Assembly: GCA_020060625.1 (NCBI GenBank)
Contig: JAGUZU010000115.1
Coordinates: forward strand, 1-64,000
Origin: Anaerolineales bacterium
Lineage (GTDB): Bacteria > Chloroflexota > Anaerolineae > Anaerolineales > Villigracilaceae
Reading direction: 5' to 3'
DNA length: 64,000 nucleotides
Below, one piece after another: positions 1-8,790 of the stretch (position 1 is its first letter; each line of letters begins with the position of its first letter). The position numbers were made by a program, and so were the translations under genes. The notes under the pieces were generated by a model that was given only the letters and a program-made list of their open reading frames with translations, had not been told where the DNA came from and made no database searches.

Positions 1-982
<982 letters not shown>

Positions 983-1052
983 AATATCACTCTTGCGAGT
1001 GTTAGTTACGGATTTACTGGTTCAACAAAATGTTGCTTCCTATCACTTTTCA

Positions 1053-1066
1053 GTTGTTAAGGTGCT
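1053..1066 (-). promoter_or_regulatory. boxA-like antitermination element in the rRNA leader
   Basis: Reading the minus strand, AGCACCTTAACAAC lies about 70 bases before the mature 16S 5' end. It resembles the boxA core TGCTCTTTAACA used by Nus factors in rRNA operons. Match is partial and position is right, so this is a tentative call. Confidence 0.4.
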
Positions 1067-1272
1067 TGCCAATTGAGCGGACGCTATTTTATCTGCCCAA
1101 CAACCGTCTGTCAAGGATTCGCACAGACGAAAACACCGATGCCTTTCCTTCCGCATCGGCTCATCAGACTGCAAAACCCTTCTGCTTTGTGTCTCTGATG
1201 TAAGACGGTTTCTCAGTTGTCAACGATCTGTCTTGGGAGACGAAATCTTTTGTTTTGTACTGGCGAATGATG

Positions 1273-1300
1273 ATTATATGTATTTCTCCCACTTTGTCAA
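1273..1300 (-). promoter_or_regulatory. rRNA operon promoter
   Basis: On the minus strand TTGACA (1295-1300) and TATAAT (1273-1278) are separated by 16 bases, a perfect sigma-70 type hexamer pair. It points into the 16S gene and would give a leader of about 280 bases. The rest of 983-1341 holds no gene, only this promoter and the leader. Confidence 0.85.
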
Positions 1301-1341
1301 TACCTGCCAGACAATTAAACCTTAAAAAATCGCATCAATTT

Positions 1342-1771
1342 TCAAACTGATTCGCCGAACTCCATCGCATACGACTCGATCATTCGGGCCGCCTCCCCAA
1401 CCCCATCCTCGCCTCGTATTATCTGACCTGTAGCCTGCGCCCGCTCAAGAACAATCTTCGACCCCGCCTCAGGCATGGCGCTGACCATTCCTTCCACCGA
1501 AAGTTGACTTGCACGAATCGGCTTGGGACCAACGCCAATGGCATGGATTCTGCTTCCCCAAAGCGGCTGGTCTGTCGTGAACGGCGCAACGACTTGCGGA
1601 ATGCTTGACAACAACCCATTTGAAGGGATGACAAAGTTTTCGCTTAGACAATCCTGTTTTGCGGCGGACTTGTTCAAATCCCATCCTTGATGTCAGCATG
1701 GTGATGTTGGGGTAATCGCCTGTGGGCGTGAACATGGGAAAGGTTTGAATGTGAATATCGGGGATGTTCAT
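1342..1771 (-). pseudogene. Glycosyltransferase (GT1/sterol-glucosyltransferase type) remnant
   Basis: Two pieces of one gene are visible in different frames. The upstream piece starts MNIPDIHIQTFPMFTPTGDY, like the pre-acceptor loop of UDP-sugar:sterol glycosyltransferases. The downstream piece (111-residue ORF) contains PQVVAPFTTDQPLWGSRI and IGVGPKPIRASQL, the C-terminal donor-binding stretch of the same family. The usual HHGGAGT block before it is missing, as is the whole centre (a full gene would be about 400 codons). I infer an internal deletion plus frameshift. It sits between the rRNA promoter and recR and is probably not functional. Confidence 0.7.
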
Positions 1772-1774
1772 CTT

Positions 1775-1828
1775 TGGACGATGGACCATTGACAATTGTC
1801 CATCGTCTACGGTCTATCGTCTGTCAGT
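1775..1828. repeat. Word-like intergenic repeat (GACGATGGACCATTGAC family)
   Basis: Contains GGACGATGGACCATTGAC followed by inverted and direct variants (TTGTCCATCGTC, GGTCTATCGTC). The same words recur at 6972-7060 and 7624-7656, so this is a dispersed family and not a chance sequence. Confidence 0.7.
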
Positions 1829-2429
1829 TCATTTCCTGCCTGCCAGACAATGCTCGCAGCAAAGTGTTTTGATCGGCATATTCCAAATCACCGCCGACGG
1901 GCAGACCGCGCGCAAGGCGGGTGACTTTGACGCCCATCGGCTCGAGTTGTCCACGAAGATAGAGCGCGGTTGCGTCACCTTCCATGCTGGGATTGGTGGC
2001 GATGATAACCTCTCCCACTCCCCCACGCGCCACGCGTTCGGCAAGTTGCTTGATCTTCAGATCGTCAGGACCGACGCCTTCGATGGGAGATAAAACTCCC
2101 TGCAGGACGTGATACTTTCCGTGAAAGCCGCCCGTGCGTTCGAGCGCAAGAACATCCAAAGATTCCTCAACGACGCAGATGAGAGATGAATCTCGTTTTT
2201 GCGATTCGCAAACCTCGCAACGTTCACGCCCTGCGTCGGTAATGTTGAAACATTCCGAGCAGAAGGCGGTGTTGGCTTTGAGATTCGCCAGCGCCGTGGA
2301 CAAATCCTGCGCGACATCTTCGGGTGCGCGAAGCAGATAAAACGCCAAACGCGAAGCAGACTTGGGTCCGATGCCAGGCAGGCGTTCGAGGGCGGTGACG
2401 AGGGATTGAATGGATTCAGGGAGAAGCAT
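1824..2429 (-). CDS. recR: Recombination mediator protein RecR
   Basis: 201 residues, the usual RecR length. Acts with RecF/RecO to load RecA at single-strand gaps in the cytoplasm. An N-terminal helix-hairpin-helix motif (LPGIGPKSASRLAFYLL, about 17-33) is followed by a four-cysteine zinc motif (C57, C60, C71, C74) and a Toprim domain starting around residue 80 (LICVVEESLDVLALERTGGF). The gene lies downstream of ybaB and dnaX on the same strand, the arrangement common in bacteria. A palindromic repeat (2440-2534) separates it from ybaB. Confidence 0.95.
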   Translation of the reverse strand: MLLPESIQSLVTALERLPGIGPKSASRLAFYLLRAPEDVAQDLSTALANLKANTAFCSECFNITDAGRERCEVCESQKRDSSLICVVEESLDVLALERTGGFHGKYHVLQGVLSPIEGVGPDDLKIKQLAERVARGGVGEVIIATNPSMEGDATALYLRGQLEPMGVKVTRLARGLPVGGDLEYADQNTLLRALSGRQEMN

Positions 2430-2439
2430 GGTTTATTTA

Positions 2440-2534
2440 TGTCGTTGCGAGGGCGCTCTTGCTCTTTGCCCGAAGCAATCTCCTAATTCCTTGGGGATTG
2501 CTTCGTCGGGAAGAACACCCTCCTCGCAATGACA
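2440..2534. repeat. Palindromic interspersed repeat, copy 1
   Basis: Starts TGTCGTTGCGAGGG and ends CTCGCAATGACA, with inner blocks GAAGCAATCTCC and GGGGATTGCTTCG in inverted order. Three related copies occur at 5194-5291, 8791-8877 and 11412-11532. The whole unit can fold into a long hairpin in the ybaB-recR transcript. Confidence 0.9.
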
Positions 2535-2540
2535 TTAATA

Positions 2541-2870
2541 TTAGAAAGGCATCCCGCCCGCCAGCGGGCCCATCAACTTCTGTTGAAGTTCACGCGATTG
2601 ATCGAGCGCCATGTTGACAGCGGATAAGACCATGTCTTGCAGCATTTCGGCGTCTGCGTCTTTGAGGAAATCGGGGGAAATCTCAACCGATTTGCATTTC
2701 TGGTCGCCCGTCATGACGACTTTGATCGCGCCGCCGCCCGCCGTTGCGGATACGGTCTCTTCGGCAAGTCTCGCTTGCGCTTCTTCCATTTGTTGTTGCA
2801 GTTTTTGCAACTGCTGCATCATTCCGCCCTGTCCGCCCATGGCGGGTGCTTTGTTAAATCCTTTTGCCAT
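2541..2870 (-). CDS. ybaB: Nucleoid-associated protein, YbaB/EbfC family
   Basis: 109 residues, typical for the family of small dimeric DNA-binding proteins. The sequence shows a glycine/methionine-rich start, a coiled-coil helix rich in Gln and Glu (MMQQLQKLQQQMEEAQARLAE, about 17-37), then the conserved beta-hairpin with ISPDFL and a C-terminal helix with ALDQSRELQQKLMG. It lies between dnaX upstream and recR downstream, its usual neighbours. Clear assignment. Confidence 0.93.
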   Translation of the reverse strand: MAKGFNKAPAMGGQGGMMQQLQKLQQQMEEAQARLAEETVSATAGGGAIKVVMTGDQKCKSVEISPDFLKDADAEMLQDMVLSAVNMALDQSRELQQKLMGPLAGGMPF

Positions 2871-2880
2871 AATTAAACCT

Positions 2881-2940
2881 CGTTATTCGATATTCGTTGT
2901 TCGATATTCGACACCCGCTTACCGAGTATCGAATATCGTG
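2881..2940. repeat. Word-like intergenic repeat (CGATATTCG family)
   Basis: Fills the dnaX-ybaB gap with repeated CGATATTCG/CGAATATCG words in both orientations. Related words appear at 4620-4665. Low-complexity but clearly patterned; no gene. Confidence 0.65.
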
Positions 2941-2943
2941 TTC

Positions 2944-4500
2944 CTACTCATCCATATCCACGATCTCGCCACCATGCTGGATCGCGGCGGCGACCATGCC
3001 GTCTTGCGAAACGTGCGCGGGGAGTTTGCCTTTGGCGTTGGTGACCACACAGCGCACAGACAAATCCACATGGAAGTGGTCTTTGATGAGGCGCTGGATG
3101 GTTTCGATCTGGTCGGGTTTGTTGAGTTTTTCCACCAGCACGTCGCTTGCCATGCCGAGGATGAGGGTCTTGCCTTGCACGTCGATCATCTTGACCGAGT
3201 TCATCAACGCGCCGAGATTTGCCTGGGCTTTGGGAAGCGTGTTGATGAGCGACTTCCACGCTTTGACGATGTCGCCCGAGTTGAGCGCTGGCTTCTCTTC
3301 GGGACTCAACGCTTCTTTCTTAACTTCGGGCTTGGATTCTGCTGCGGGAGCGGATACAGGCTCGGGCGGAGTCCGAGGCGCCCCCCCTTGCGTCCCCCCC
3401 AAGGTTGGGGGGGATTGAGGGGGGGTATCGTCCACGATCTCCGCAAGGGCGAGTTCCAGACTCAAAGAGGGCTGCCATCCGCCTCTTAGATCTGTCGCCG
3501 CATTGTTGAATATTTTCATCATGCGCAGAACATCTGTGGACGTGAACGCTTTGGCGTGCGACTCCATTTGGGTTTTGACTTCGCGCGTGGCTTCGACTTG
3601 CTCGGCGTTGCCCATTTGAATGAGCATCAGCCCGCGCAGGTATTCGACAATTTGACGCGCCAGCGAGCGGGGATCGGCTCCCGAATCGAGGGCGTGATGG
3701 ATGGTTTCGAGTCCGCGCGCGGGTTGATGGTCGAGGATGGAGGCGATGACATCCAGAACGGTTTGGCTGGTAGCCGTGCCGAGGACTTGCTGCGCGAGAG
3801 CAAGCGTAATTTTTGTACCCGTGGAAGAAAGCTGGTCGAGCAGCGATTGCGCGTCGCGCATTCCACCCGCTGATTGACGGGCGATGAGCGTGAGCGCTTC
3901 TTCGTCGGCTTGGATGTTTTCGGAGGCGGCGATTTCTTTTAAGTTGGAAACAATTTCATCAACGGGGACGCGGCGGAACTCGTGGCGCTGACAACGTGAG
4001 AGTACTGTCGCGGGGATTTTATGAATTTCAGTCGTCGCCAAAACGAAGATGGCATGAGGCGGGGGTTCTTCGAGAGTCTTAAGAAGCGCGTTGAATGCTC
4101 CGCCCGACATCATGTGAACTTCATCGATAATATAGACTTTATATTTTCCCTGTGTGGGAGCGAAATTTATCTTATCCCGCAAATCTCTGACATCGTCAAC
4201 GCCATTATTCGAAGCCGCGTCAATTTCGATCAAATCCATAAAGCGATTTTCGTTGACGGCTTTGCAGTGATCACATTCGTTGCACGGACGTTGTTTTGGG
4301 TCTTCGTTGAGACAGTTGACCGCCTTCGCCAGCAAGCGCGCGACGGTGGTCTTGCCCGTTCCACGCGGACCTGCAAAAAGGTAGGCGTGACCGACTCGGT
4401 CTGCCTTGATGGAGTTGGTCAACGTCTGGATGACGTGATCTTGTCCGATGACGGTGTCCCATTGTTTGGGACGGTACTTGCGGTAGAGGGCTTGGGTCAT
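2944..4500 (-). CDS. dnaX: DNA polymerase III subunit gamma/tau
   Basis: 518 residues. Clamp-loader ATPase of the replisome. Shows the conserved N-terminus (ALYRKYRPKQWDTVIGQDHV), Walker A GPRGTGKTT at 44-52, a Cys zinc module following it (C63 to about C80), Walker B IIDEVHM and sensor 1 LATTEIHKIPATVLSRC. The tail after about residue 355 is low in complexity. It contains DDTPPQSPPTLGGTQGGA, which is encoded by a palindromic C/G repeat of intergenic type (3381-3425) and looks like an in-frame insertion. First gene of dnaX-ybaB-recR. Confidence 0.95.
   Translation of the reverse strand: MTQALYRKYRPKQWDTVIGQDHVIQTLTNSIKADRVGHAYLFAGPRGTGKTTVARLLAKAVNCLNEDPKQRPCNECDHCKAVNENRFMDLIEIDAASNNGVDDVRDLRDKINFAPTQGKYKVYIIDEVHMMSGGAFNALLKTLEEPPPHAIFVLATTEIHKIPATVLSRCQRHEFRRVPVDEIVSNLKEIAASENIQADEEALTLIARQSAGGMRDAQSLLDQLSSTGTKITLALAQQVLGTATSQTVLDVIASILDHQPARGLETIHHALDSGADPRSLARQIVEYLRGLMLIQMGNAEQVEATREVKTQMESHAKAFTSTDVLRMMKIFNNAATDLRGGWQPSLSLELALAEIVDDTPPQSPPTLGGTQGGAPRTPPEPVSAPAAESKPEVKKEALSPEEKPALNSGDIVKAWKSLINTLPKAQANLGALMNSVKMIDVQGKTLILGMASDVLVEKLNKPDQIETIQRLIKDHFHVDLSVRCVVTNAKGKLPAHVSQDGMVAAAIQHGGEIVDMDE
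3381..3425. repeat. C/G palindromic repeat inside dnaX
   Basis: Plus strand shows runs CCCCCCC-TTGCGT-CCCCCCC-AAGG-TTGGGGGGG-ATTGA-GGGGGGG, an interrupted palindrome. It encodes the SPPTLGGTQGG stretch in the DnaX linker in frame, in a region of DnaX that tolerates length change. Confidence 0.75.
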
Positions 4501-4530
4501 TTTAGGTTTCAGATGTCAAGTATCAGGTTA

Positions 4531-4612
4531 CAGGTTGAAGGTTACAGGTTGAAGGTTACAGGTTGAAGGTTACAGGTTGAAGGTTACAGGTTGAAGGTTA
4601 CAGGTTGAAGGT
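4531..4612. repeat. Tandem array of a 14-bp unit, about 5.9 copies
   Basis: The unit CAGGTTGAAGGTTA repeats without error from 4531 to 4600, followed by a partial copy. The same words occur, partly inverted, at 10773-10835 and in diverged form at 34869-34942. It lies in the gap upstream of dnaX and holds no gene. Confidence 0.95.
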
Positions 4613-4670
4613 CGAAGGTCGGACGATATTCGATAATCGAAATTCGAATATCCAGTAAACGTATATCGTT

Positions 4671-5162
4671 TTACGGAACACGATATACGGCTCTTAAGTT
4701 CCCTTGCGCATCGAACAGCCTTGCATTCTCGCCAGAACTCCAAATGGCATCGCCTAAGCCCCAGTACAGGTCAATGACGGTATCTGTGCCTGCGTTGGTG
4801 TGGACTTGCACGGCGCCGTTGGGATACAACGTGAGTTTTGGGAACGTAAAGGTATTGCCGTTCTCATCCTTTAACTGCCAGGACGCCAAATCCAACTCAC
4901 CTTCGCCTTCAAACTTGATGACGACAATCTCGGAATTCACCGCCCCTGCGCCGACCACACTGCTGATCTTCACGGGAACGTCCGTTTGCAGTTCATCGCT
5001 GGTCACAGCGCCCGCGTCACTGACAGGAGCAGGTTGCTGTGCCACAGCGGGCTGGCTGACTGCGCGGGAATTGCGGTCATACCAGAATAGGATTCCGCCC
5101 GTCACGCTCGCCGAAACGAAGACATTCAACAGCAGGTATTGGATGAGTTTTCTGCGATCCAT
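4671..5162 (-). CDS. Lamin-tail-domain membrane-anchored protein
   Basis: 163 residues. One N-terminal membrane segment (LIQYLLLNVFVSASVTGGILFWY, about 6-28), an Ala/Pro/Gln linker, then a C-terminal domain of about 90 residues with the lamin-tail (LTD) pattern: EIVVIKFEGEGELDLASWQL, GNTFTFP, LYPNGAVQVHTN, DAIWSSGENARLFDAQG. LTD domains are beta-sandwiches found in many secreted bacterial proteins, with no single function, so no role is assigned. A -10/-35 pair just upstream uses the end of repeat copy 2. The start codon is only nine bases after the -10 box. Confidence 0.8.
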   Translation of the reverse strand: MDRRKLIQYLLLNVFVSASVTGGILFWYDRNSRAVSQPAVAQQPAPVSDAGAVTSDELQTDVPVKISSVVGAGAVNSEIVVIKFEGEGELDLASWQLKDENGNTFTFPKLTLYPNGAVQVHTNAGTDTVIDLYWGLGDAIWSSGENARLFDAQGNLRAVYRVP

Positions 5163-5171
5163 GATGTGCGA

Positions 5172-5199
5172 ATCATAGCACAGAATTGTGGATTGTCAT
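5172..5199 (-). promoter_or_regulatory. Promoter of the lamin-tail gene, -35 supplied by a repeat
   Basis: On the minus strand ATGACA (5194-5199) and TATGAT (5172-5177) are 16 bases apart. The -35 hexamer is part of the terminal arm of palindromic repeat copy 2. The ATG begins at 5162, so the transcript would be almost leaderless. Confidence 0.55.
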
Positions 5200-5291
5200 T
5201 GTGAGCCGCGCTCTTGTTCTTCGCGGCGAAGCAATCTCATGATTAACTGGGGGATTGCTTCGGGCGGGAGAACACCGCCCTCGCAATGACA
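5194..5291. repeat. Palindromic interspersed repeat, copy 2
   Basis: Starts TGTCATTGTGAG, ends CTCGCAATGACA, with GAAGCAATCTCA and GGGGATTGCTTCG inside. Lies between prmA and the lamin-tail gene. Confidence 0.9.
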
Positions 5292-5294
5292 TGG

Positions 5295-6236
5295 CTACTT
5301 CTTCATGGAAATGGCAACCCAATCCTTCATTTGACGGATCTCGCCTCGCTTCAACCCCTTGGCTTGACCAGCCTCTATGACATTTTCCGCCTGATGATCG
5401 AGAATCCCACTTAAGATGATCTCACCATCTGGCTCGATCAAGTCTGCCAGCCCCGCATCGAAGAGACGGATAAGCACGGGCGCAAGGATATTCGCCACTA
5501 CCAACGGCGCAGACTTGAACGGGAAGTTGCCCTGCAAAATCTCAGCCACCGAACCCTGCCCAAGCAGAAGTTCCTCCCCCACCCCATTGACATTCGCATT
5601 CTCGCGCGAATTCCTGACAGACTCAATGTCAATATCCACGCCGAGGACGGAGGTTGCGCCGAGCTTAATAGCAGCAATGGATAAGATTCCTGAACCACAT
5701 CCTACGTCGATACAGGAAAGAGGAAAGATGAAAGAATCGCCTTCTTTTGTCTTTCTTCTTTCCTCAAATGATATTTCCATCAACTCCAAACACAACTGCG
5801 TGGTCGGATGCGTGCCTGTGCCAAACGCCATACCCGGATCAATTTTTATGGGAGTTCGTTTCGGATCGGGATTCTCCAGCCACGCAGGCAGGATCAGGAG
5901 TCGCTCACCGATGAGAATCGGCTTGTAGTGCTGCTTCCAGGCTTCCATCCAGTTTTGATCCGCGATCTGTTTGTAGGTGGGAGTCGGTACGGGTGTAATC
6001 ATCCCCAAATAATAGAGCGATTCCTCTATTTTCTGTCGCATCTCTTCGAGTTGATCGTTGACTTCCAAGTACGCGCGGACAGTGATGGGACCCGTTGCCG
6101 TACCTTCATCCTCGTCGTTGACAAAACGCACGCCCTGCTCGGTCATGACGCCGTTGGGCGCAAATCGTGCCAGCACATCTGCAACGGATTCGGCGAGGTC
6201 GCCATCTACGGTCAGGGAAACTTCAAGCCAGTTCAT
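5295..6236 (-). CDS. prmA: Ribosomal protein L11 methyltransferase
   Basis: 313 residues. SAM-dependent enzyme that trimethylates ribosomal protein L11. Shows the N-terminal substrate domain, the family motif DPGMAFGTGTHPTTQLCLE, the SAM-binding IDVGCGSGILSIAA and the VVANILAPVL motif. Between the helix ending LELMEISFEE and IDVGCGSG is an extra stretch RRKTKEGDSFIFPLS not expected in the family. It is encoded by an imperfect palindrome (5715-5765) whose 51 bases preserve the frame. The start overlaps the DUF190 stop by four bases (ATGA), suggesting coupled translation. Confidence 0.93.
   Translation of the reverse strand: MNWLEVSLTVDGDLAESVADVLARFAPNGVMTEQGVRFVNDEDEGTATGPITVRAYLEVNDQLEEMRQKIEESLYYLGMITPVPTPTYKQIADQNWMEAWKQHYKPILIGERLLILPAWLENPDPKRTPIKIDPGMAFGTGTHPTTQLCLELMEISFEERRKTKEGDSFIFPLSCIDVGCGSGILSIAAIKLGATSVLGVDIDIESVRNSRENANVNGVGEELLLGQGSVAEILQGNFPFKSAPLVVANILAPVLIRLFDAGLADLIEPDGEIILSGILDHQAENVIEAGQAKGLKRGEIRQMKDWVAISMKK
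5715..5765. repeat. Imperfect palindrome inside prmA
   Basis: Left arm AGGAAAGAGGAAAGATGAAA and the right arm, read on the other strand, match at about 20 of 23 positions. Length 51 bases, a multiple of three, encoding the non-conserved insert of PrmA. Confidence 0.7.
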
Positions 6237-6574
6237 TTTTTGTCCGCCTTATAAAATCGAATCTGCGCTTTCTCAAGTGTAACCAAGCCCGCCTTGATAT
6301 GCGGGTCAATGATTTCAAGAAATGCTTCGAGGCGTTCCCTCGTATCTACGACCTCGACAACGATGGGCAAATCCTCTGAAAGACGTTCGATCTTGAAGGT
6401 TTGAATGACGCGGGTGTTCGCGCCAAAGCCCATCATGCCACGCAGGACGGTTGCGCCTGCCAAACCGCGGTCACGGGCTTGCAGGACGATCCATTCGTAG
6501 AGCGGTTTATGTTCGTGTTTGTCAGACTCGCCGATGAAAATACGGAGCAGGCAGCCTTCTTCAGGTAGTTGCAT
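6233..6574 (-). CDS. DUF190 family protein
   Basis: 113 residues, usual size for DUF190. Conserved features: LLRIFIGESDKHEHKPLYEWIV near the start and GLAGATVLRGMMGFG in the middle, then a ferredoxin-like C-terminal half. DUF190 proteins are often encoded next to CrcB/Fluc fluoride channels, as here (crcB begins just upstream). Role in fluoride export is inferred from this linkage. Overlaps prmA by four bases. Confidence 0.88.
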   Translation of the reverse strand: MQLPEEGCLLRIFIGESDKHEHKPLYEWIVLQARDRGLAGATVLRGMMGFGANTRVIQTFKIERLSEDLPIVVEVVDTRERLEAFLEIIDPHIKAGLVTLEKAQIRFYKADKK

Positions 6575-6576
6575 GA

Positions 6577-6960
6577 TTACCTCCAGATCAAATACGAGAC
6601 GGTACGTCCCAGCCAGACGGCAAATAGACCGATGACCACGTTCGCGCCAATATTCGCCAATGCGCTCATCATCTGACTATCACGCGCCAGATTCAATGTT
6701 TCATTTCCAAATGATGAAAAAGTGGTGAAGCCGCCGAGAATGCCGACAAAAACAAACAGGCGCGACTCACTGGTGAAGAGACCACGGCTTTCCGCAAGTT
6801 GGGCAAGAAAACCGATAATGAAACAACCGAGCAAATTGACCGCCAGCGTCCCATACGGAAAGCCGACACTTTTTGTGGCTTGCTGCATGTATCCGCTGAC
6901 GGTGTATCTCAGCACTGAACCAATAAACCCGCCAATACCGACAAGAAGAATGTTTGTCAT
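6577..6960 (-). CDS. crcB: Fluoride channel CrcB/Fluc
   Basis: 127 residues with four membrane helices. Fluc channels are dual-topology dimers that let fluoride leave the cell. Family motifs are GGFIGSVLRY near the N-terminus, GTLAVNLLGCFIIGF in helix 2 and GGFTTFSSFGNE in helix 3. The ORF track starts 11 codons earlier, but the ATG at 6960, preceded by AAAAAGG, fits the family start MTNILLVGIGG. It is followed after two bases by DUF190. No fluoride riboswitch is visible upstream; a word-like repeat is there instead. Confidence 0.93.
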   Translation of the reverse strand: MTNILLVGIGGFIGSVLRYTVSGYMQQATKSVGFPYGTLAVNLLGCFIIGFLAQLAESRGLFTSESRLFVFVGILGGFTTFSSFGNETLNLARDSQMMSALANIGANVVIGLFAVWLGRTVSYLIWR

Positions 6961-6971
6961 AAATACCTTTT

Positions 6972-7060
6972 TGGACGATGGACCATTGACCAAGGACGAT
7001 AGACGAACTTTCCATTGTCGCTGGTCTACCGTCTATCGTCAATTGTCCATCGTCTGTCGT
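6972..7060. repeat. Word-like intergenic repeat (GACGATGGACCATTGAC family)
   Basis: GGACGATGGACCATTGAC, GACGATAGACGA, CTACCGTCTATCGTC and TTGTCCATCGTCTGTCG follow one another in mixed orientations between crcB and the Nudix gene, and run into its 3' end. Confidence 0.7.
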
Positions 7061-7503
7061 CCGAGCGCTGCCCAGCGGATCAAATCCTTCTCCGCGAAGA
7101 GCATGATGGGCAGGTCATTCACATCGAAGTATTTCATCTCCGAAATTTCATGCGACGGTTTGAACTCGCCGCCTGTTATTTTACACAGATATGTGACACC
7201 AAGATGAGGAAATTCTCTTGCGCTAGCGACCTTCAACAATCGAATCACTTCGATCTGCATGCCTGTTTCTTCGTGAAACTCACGGACTACTGCCTTGATG
7301 GGTTGCTCCTTGTATTCAAGCGCCCCGCCGGGAATCCCCCACTCAAATTTGCGATAGGTATGTTTGAACAGCAGAATCCTCCCCTGCTCATCGAAAACCA
7401 GCGCCGATACACCCGCATTGAATTTTGGCTGGGTCAGTCTGGTGACAAGGACATGTACCCACATCGGTAACAAACGCCAGAGGCGCATTAAAGGTTTAAT
7501 CAT
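7039..7503 (-). CDS. Nudix hydrolase
   Basis: 154 residues from the ATG at 7503 (the track's start is a TTG two codons earlier). The Nudix box is complete: GALEYKEQPIKAVVREFHEETGM fits GX5EX7REUXEEXGU. Before it, AGVSALVFDEQGRILLFKH and WGIPGG are typical. The family hydrolyses nucleoside-diphosphate-linked compounds; the substrate cannot be told. Its C-terminal codons are made from the word-like repeat (RWAALGRQTMDN), so repeat and gene overlap at the 3' end. Confidence 0.9.
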   Translation of the reverse strand: MIKPLMRLWRLLPMWVHVLVTRLTQPKFNAGVSALVFDEQGRILLFKHTYRKFEWGIPGGALEYKEQPIKAVVREFHEETGMQIEVIRLLKVASAREFPHLGVTYLCKITGGEFKPSHEISEMKYFDVNDLPIMLFAEKDLIRWAALGRQTMDN

Positions 7504-7528
7504 GGTCAAGCGATTATACAGGCATTAC

Positions 7529-7656
7529 GAACCGCAGAGGCGCAGAGAACTCAGAGTTTTTTCTCTGCGAACTCCGCGTCTCTGCGGTCAGAAAATAAAT
7601 CGAGCGGACATTCCATCCGCTCGTTCCATCGTCAATCGTCCGTTGTCCATCGTCGG
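7529..7656. repeat. Composite intergenic repeats downstream of dnaJ
   Basis: 7529-7595 contains ACCGCAGAGGCGCAGAGAAC and an inverted relative (CTCTGCGAACTCCGCGTCTC). 7624-7656 carries the CCATCGTC/GTCCATCGTC words shared with 1775-1828 and 6972-7060. No gene is seen. Confidence 0.6.
7590..7622 (-). terminator. Possible terminator of the heat-shock operon
   Basis: On the minus strand GAGCGGA-loop-TCCGCTC (7602-7622) is followed by GATTTATTTT. The stem is seven base pairs and the T-tract is broken, so this is a moderate candidate, placed 40 bases after dnaJ. Confidence 0.45.
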
Positions 7657-7661
7657 CGGCG

Positions 7662-8780
7662 CTACCCGCCCAACGCCTCATTCAACCAATCCAGGAACCC
7701 CTTCTCCTGCGGCTTGACCGTCGTGCCGAGGCTCTCGGCTAGTGTCTCGAACAACGCGCGCTGTTCTTTCGTCAACTTGGTGGGAACCGCCACATTGACG
7801 ATCACACGCTGGTCGCCGCGGTCTTTGCGCCGTAAATAAGGCACGCCTTTGCCCCTCATCGTAAAGACCTTGCCCGGTTGTGTGCCAGCGGGAATTTTCA
7901 ACTTCTCGTCGCCGTCCAGGGTTGGCACTTCCACTTCCGCGCCGAGAACCGCTTGCGCCACGTTGATATCGAGGTTCAGCAGAATATCGTTCTCGCGACG
8001 TTTGAAGAACTGATGCGGTTTGACATCCAACACCAGATACAAACTGCCGTTCGGACCGCCGTATTCGCCCGGCGCGCCTTCTCCAGACAAACGGATCTGC
8101 GTGCCGTGGTCAACACCGGCGGGAATCGACACTTTCTTCCTGACCTTCTTACGCTCCAGACCGCTCCCGCGACAGGTCGTACAAGGCGACGAGATCGTCT
8201 CGCCGCGACCATTACAAGCGGGGCAGGTCGCCGTCTGCACCATCTGACCCAAAAAGGTCTGGCGCACCTGACGCACTTCACCTTGCCCGTTACAGGTCGA
8301 GCATTTCACAGGTGATGTGCCGGGTTCGGCTCCATTGCCGTTACAGCGCGAACAAGTCTCTTCGCGGGAAAACTCCACTTCTTTCTCCACGCCGAAGACC
8401 GCCTCCTCAAAGGTAAGCGAAACCTGCATTTGCAGATCCCGCCCACGGCGCGGAGAGCGGCGTGAACGTCGTCCAGTGGAAAAACCAAATCCGCTGAACA
8501 AGTCCTCGAAAATATCGTTGAAGTCAACGGTGTAATCGTGATATCCGCTGCCCATGCCGCCCAAGCCCGCCTTGCCAAAGCGGTCATAACGCGCGCGCTT
8601 CTCGGCATCCGAAAGCACACCGTACGCCTCGTTGACTTCCTTGAACTTCTCCTCGGCGTCGTGTTCCTTATTTACGTCGGGATGATACTGGCGCGCGAGT
8701 TTGCGGAACGCGGCTTTGATCTCGTCATCGCCCGCGTTCCGTCCCACTCCCAGAACATCGTAATAATCTTGGTTGCTCAT
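7662..8780 (-). CDS. dnaJ: Chaperone DnaJ
   Basis: 372 residues, a full type I Hsp40. J domain at 1-70 with HPD at 33-35, Gly/Phe-rich segment ([20 protein letters not shown]), four CxxCxGxG zinc repeats ([32 protein letters not shown]), then the C-terminal substrate domains. Stimulates DnaK ATPase. Last gene of hrcA-grpE-dnaK-dnaJ; repeat copy 3 separates it from dnaK. Confidence 0.97.
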   Translation of the reverse strand: MSNQDYYDVLGVGRNAGDDEIKAAFRKLARQYHPDVNKEHDAEEKFKEVNEAYGVLSDAEKRARYDRFGKAGLGGMGSGYHDYTVDFNDIFEDLFSGFGFSTGRRSRRSPRRGRDLQMQVSLTFEEAVFGVEKEVEFSREETCSRCNGNGAEPGTSPVKCSTCNGQGEVRQVRQTFLGQMVQTATCPACNGRGETISSPCTTCRGSGLERKKVRKKVSIPAGVDHGTQIRLSGEGAPGEYGGPNGSLYLVLDVKPHQFFKRRENDILLNLDINVAQAVLGAEVEVPTLDGDEKLKIPAGTQPGKVFTMRGKGVPYLRRKDRGDQRVIVNVAVPTKLTKEQRALFETLAESLGTTVKPQEKGFLDWLNEALGG

Positions 8781-8790
8781 ACTTCGTTCA

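Noticed and set aside
2611-3489. 292-residue ORF opposite dnaX and ybaB
   Set aside because: Runs across two real genes and the intergenic repeat; its sequence has no domain.
6961-7038. Fluoride riboswitch upstream of crcB
   Set aside because: The gap holds the GACGATGGACC word repeat; the crcB-motif core was not found.
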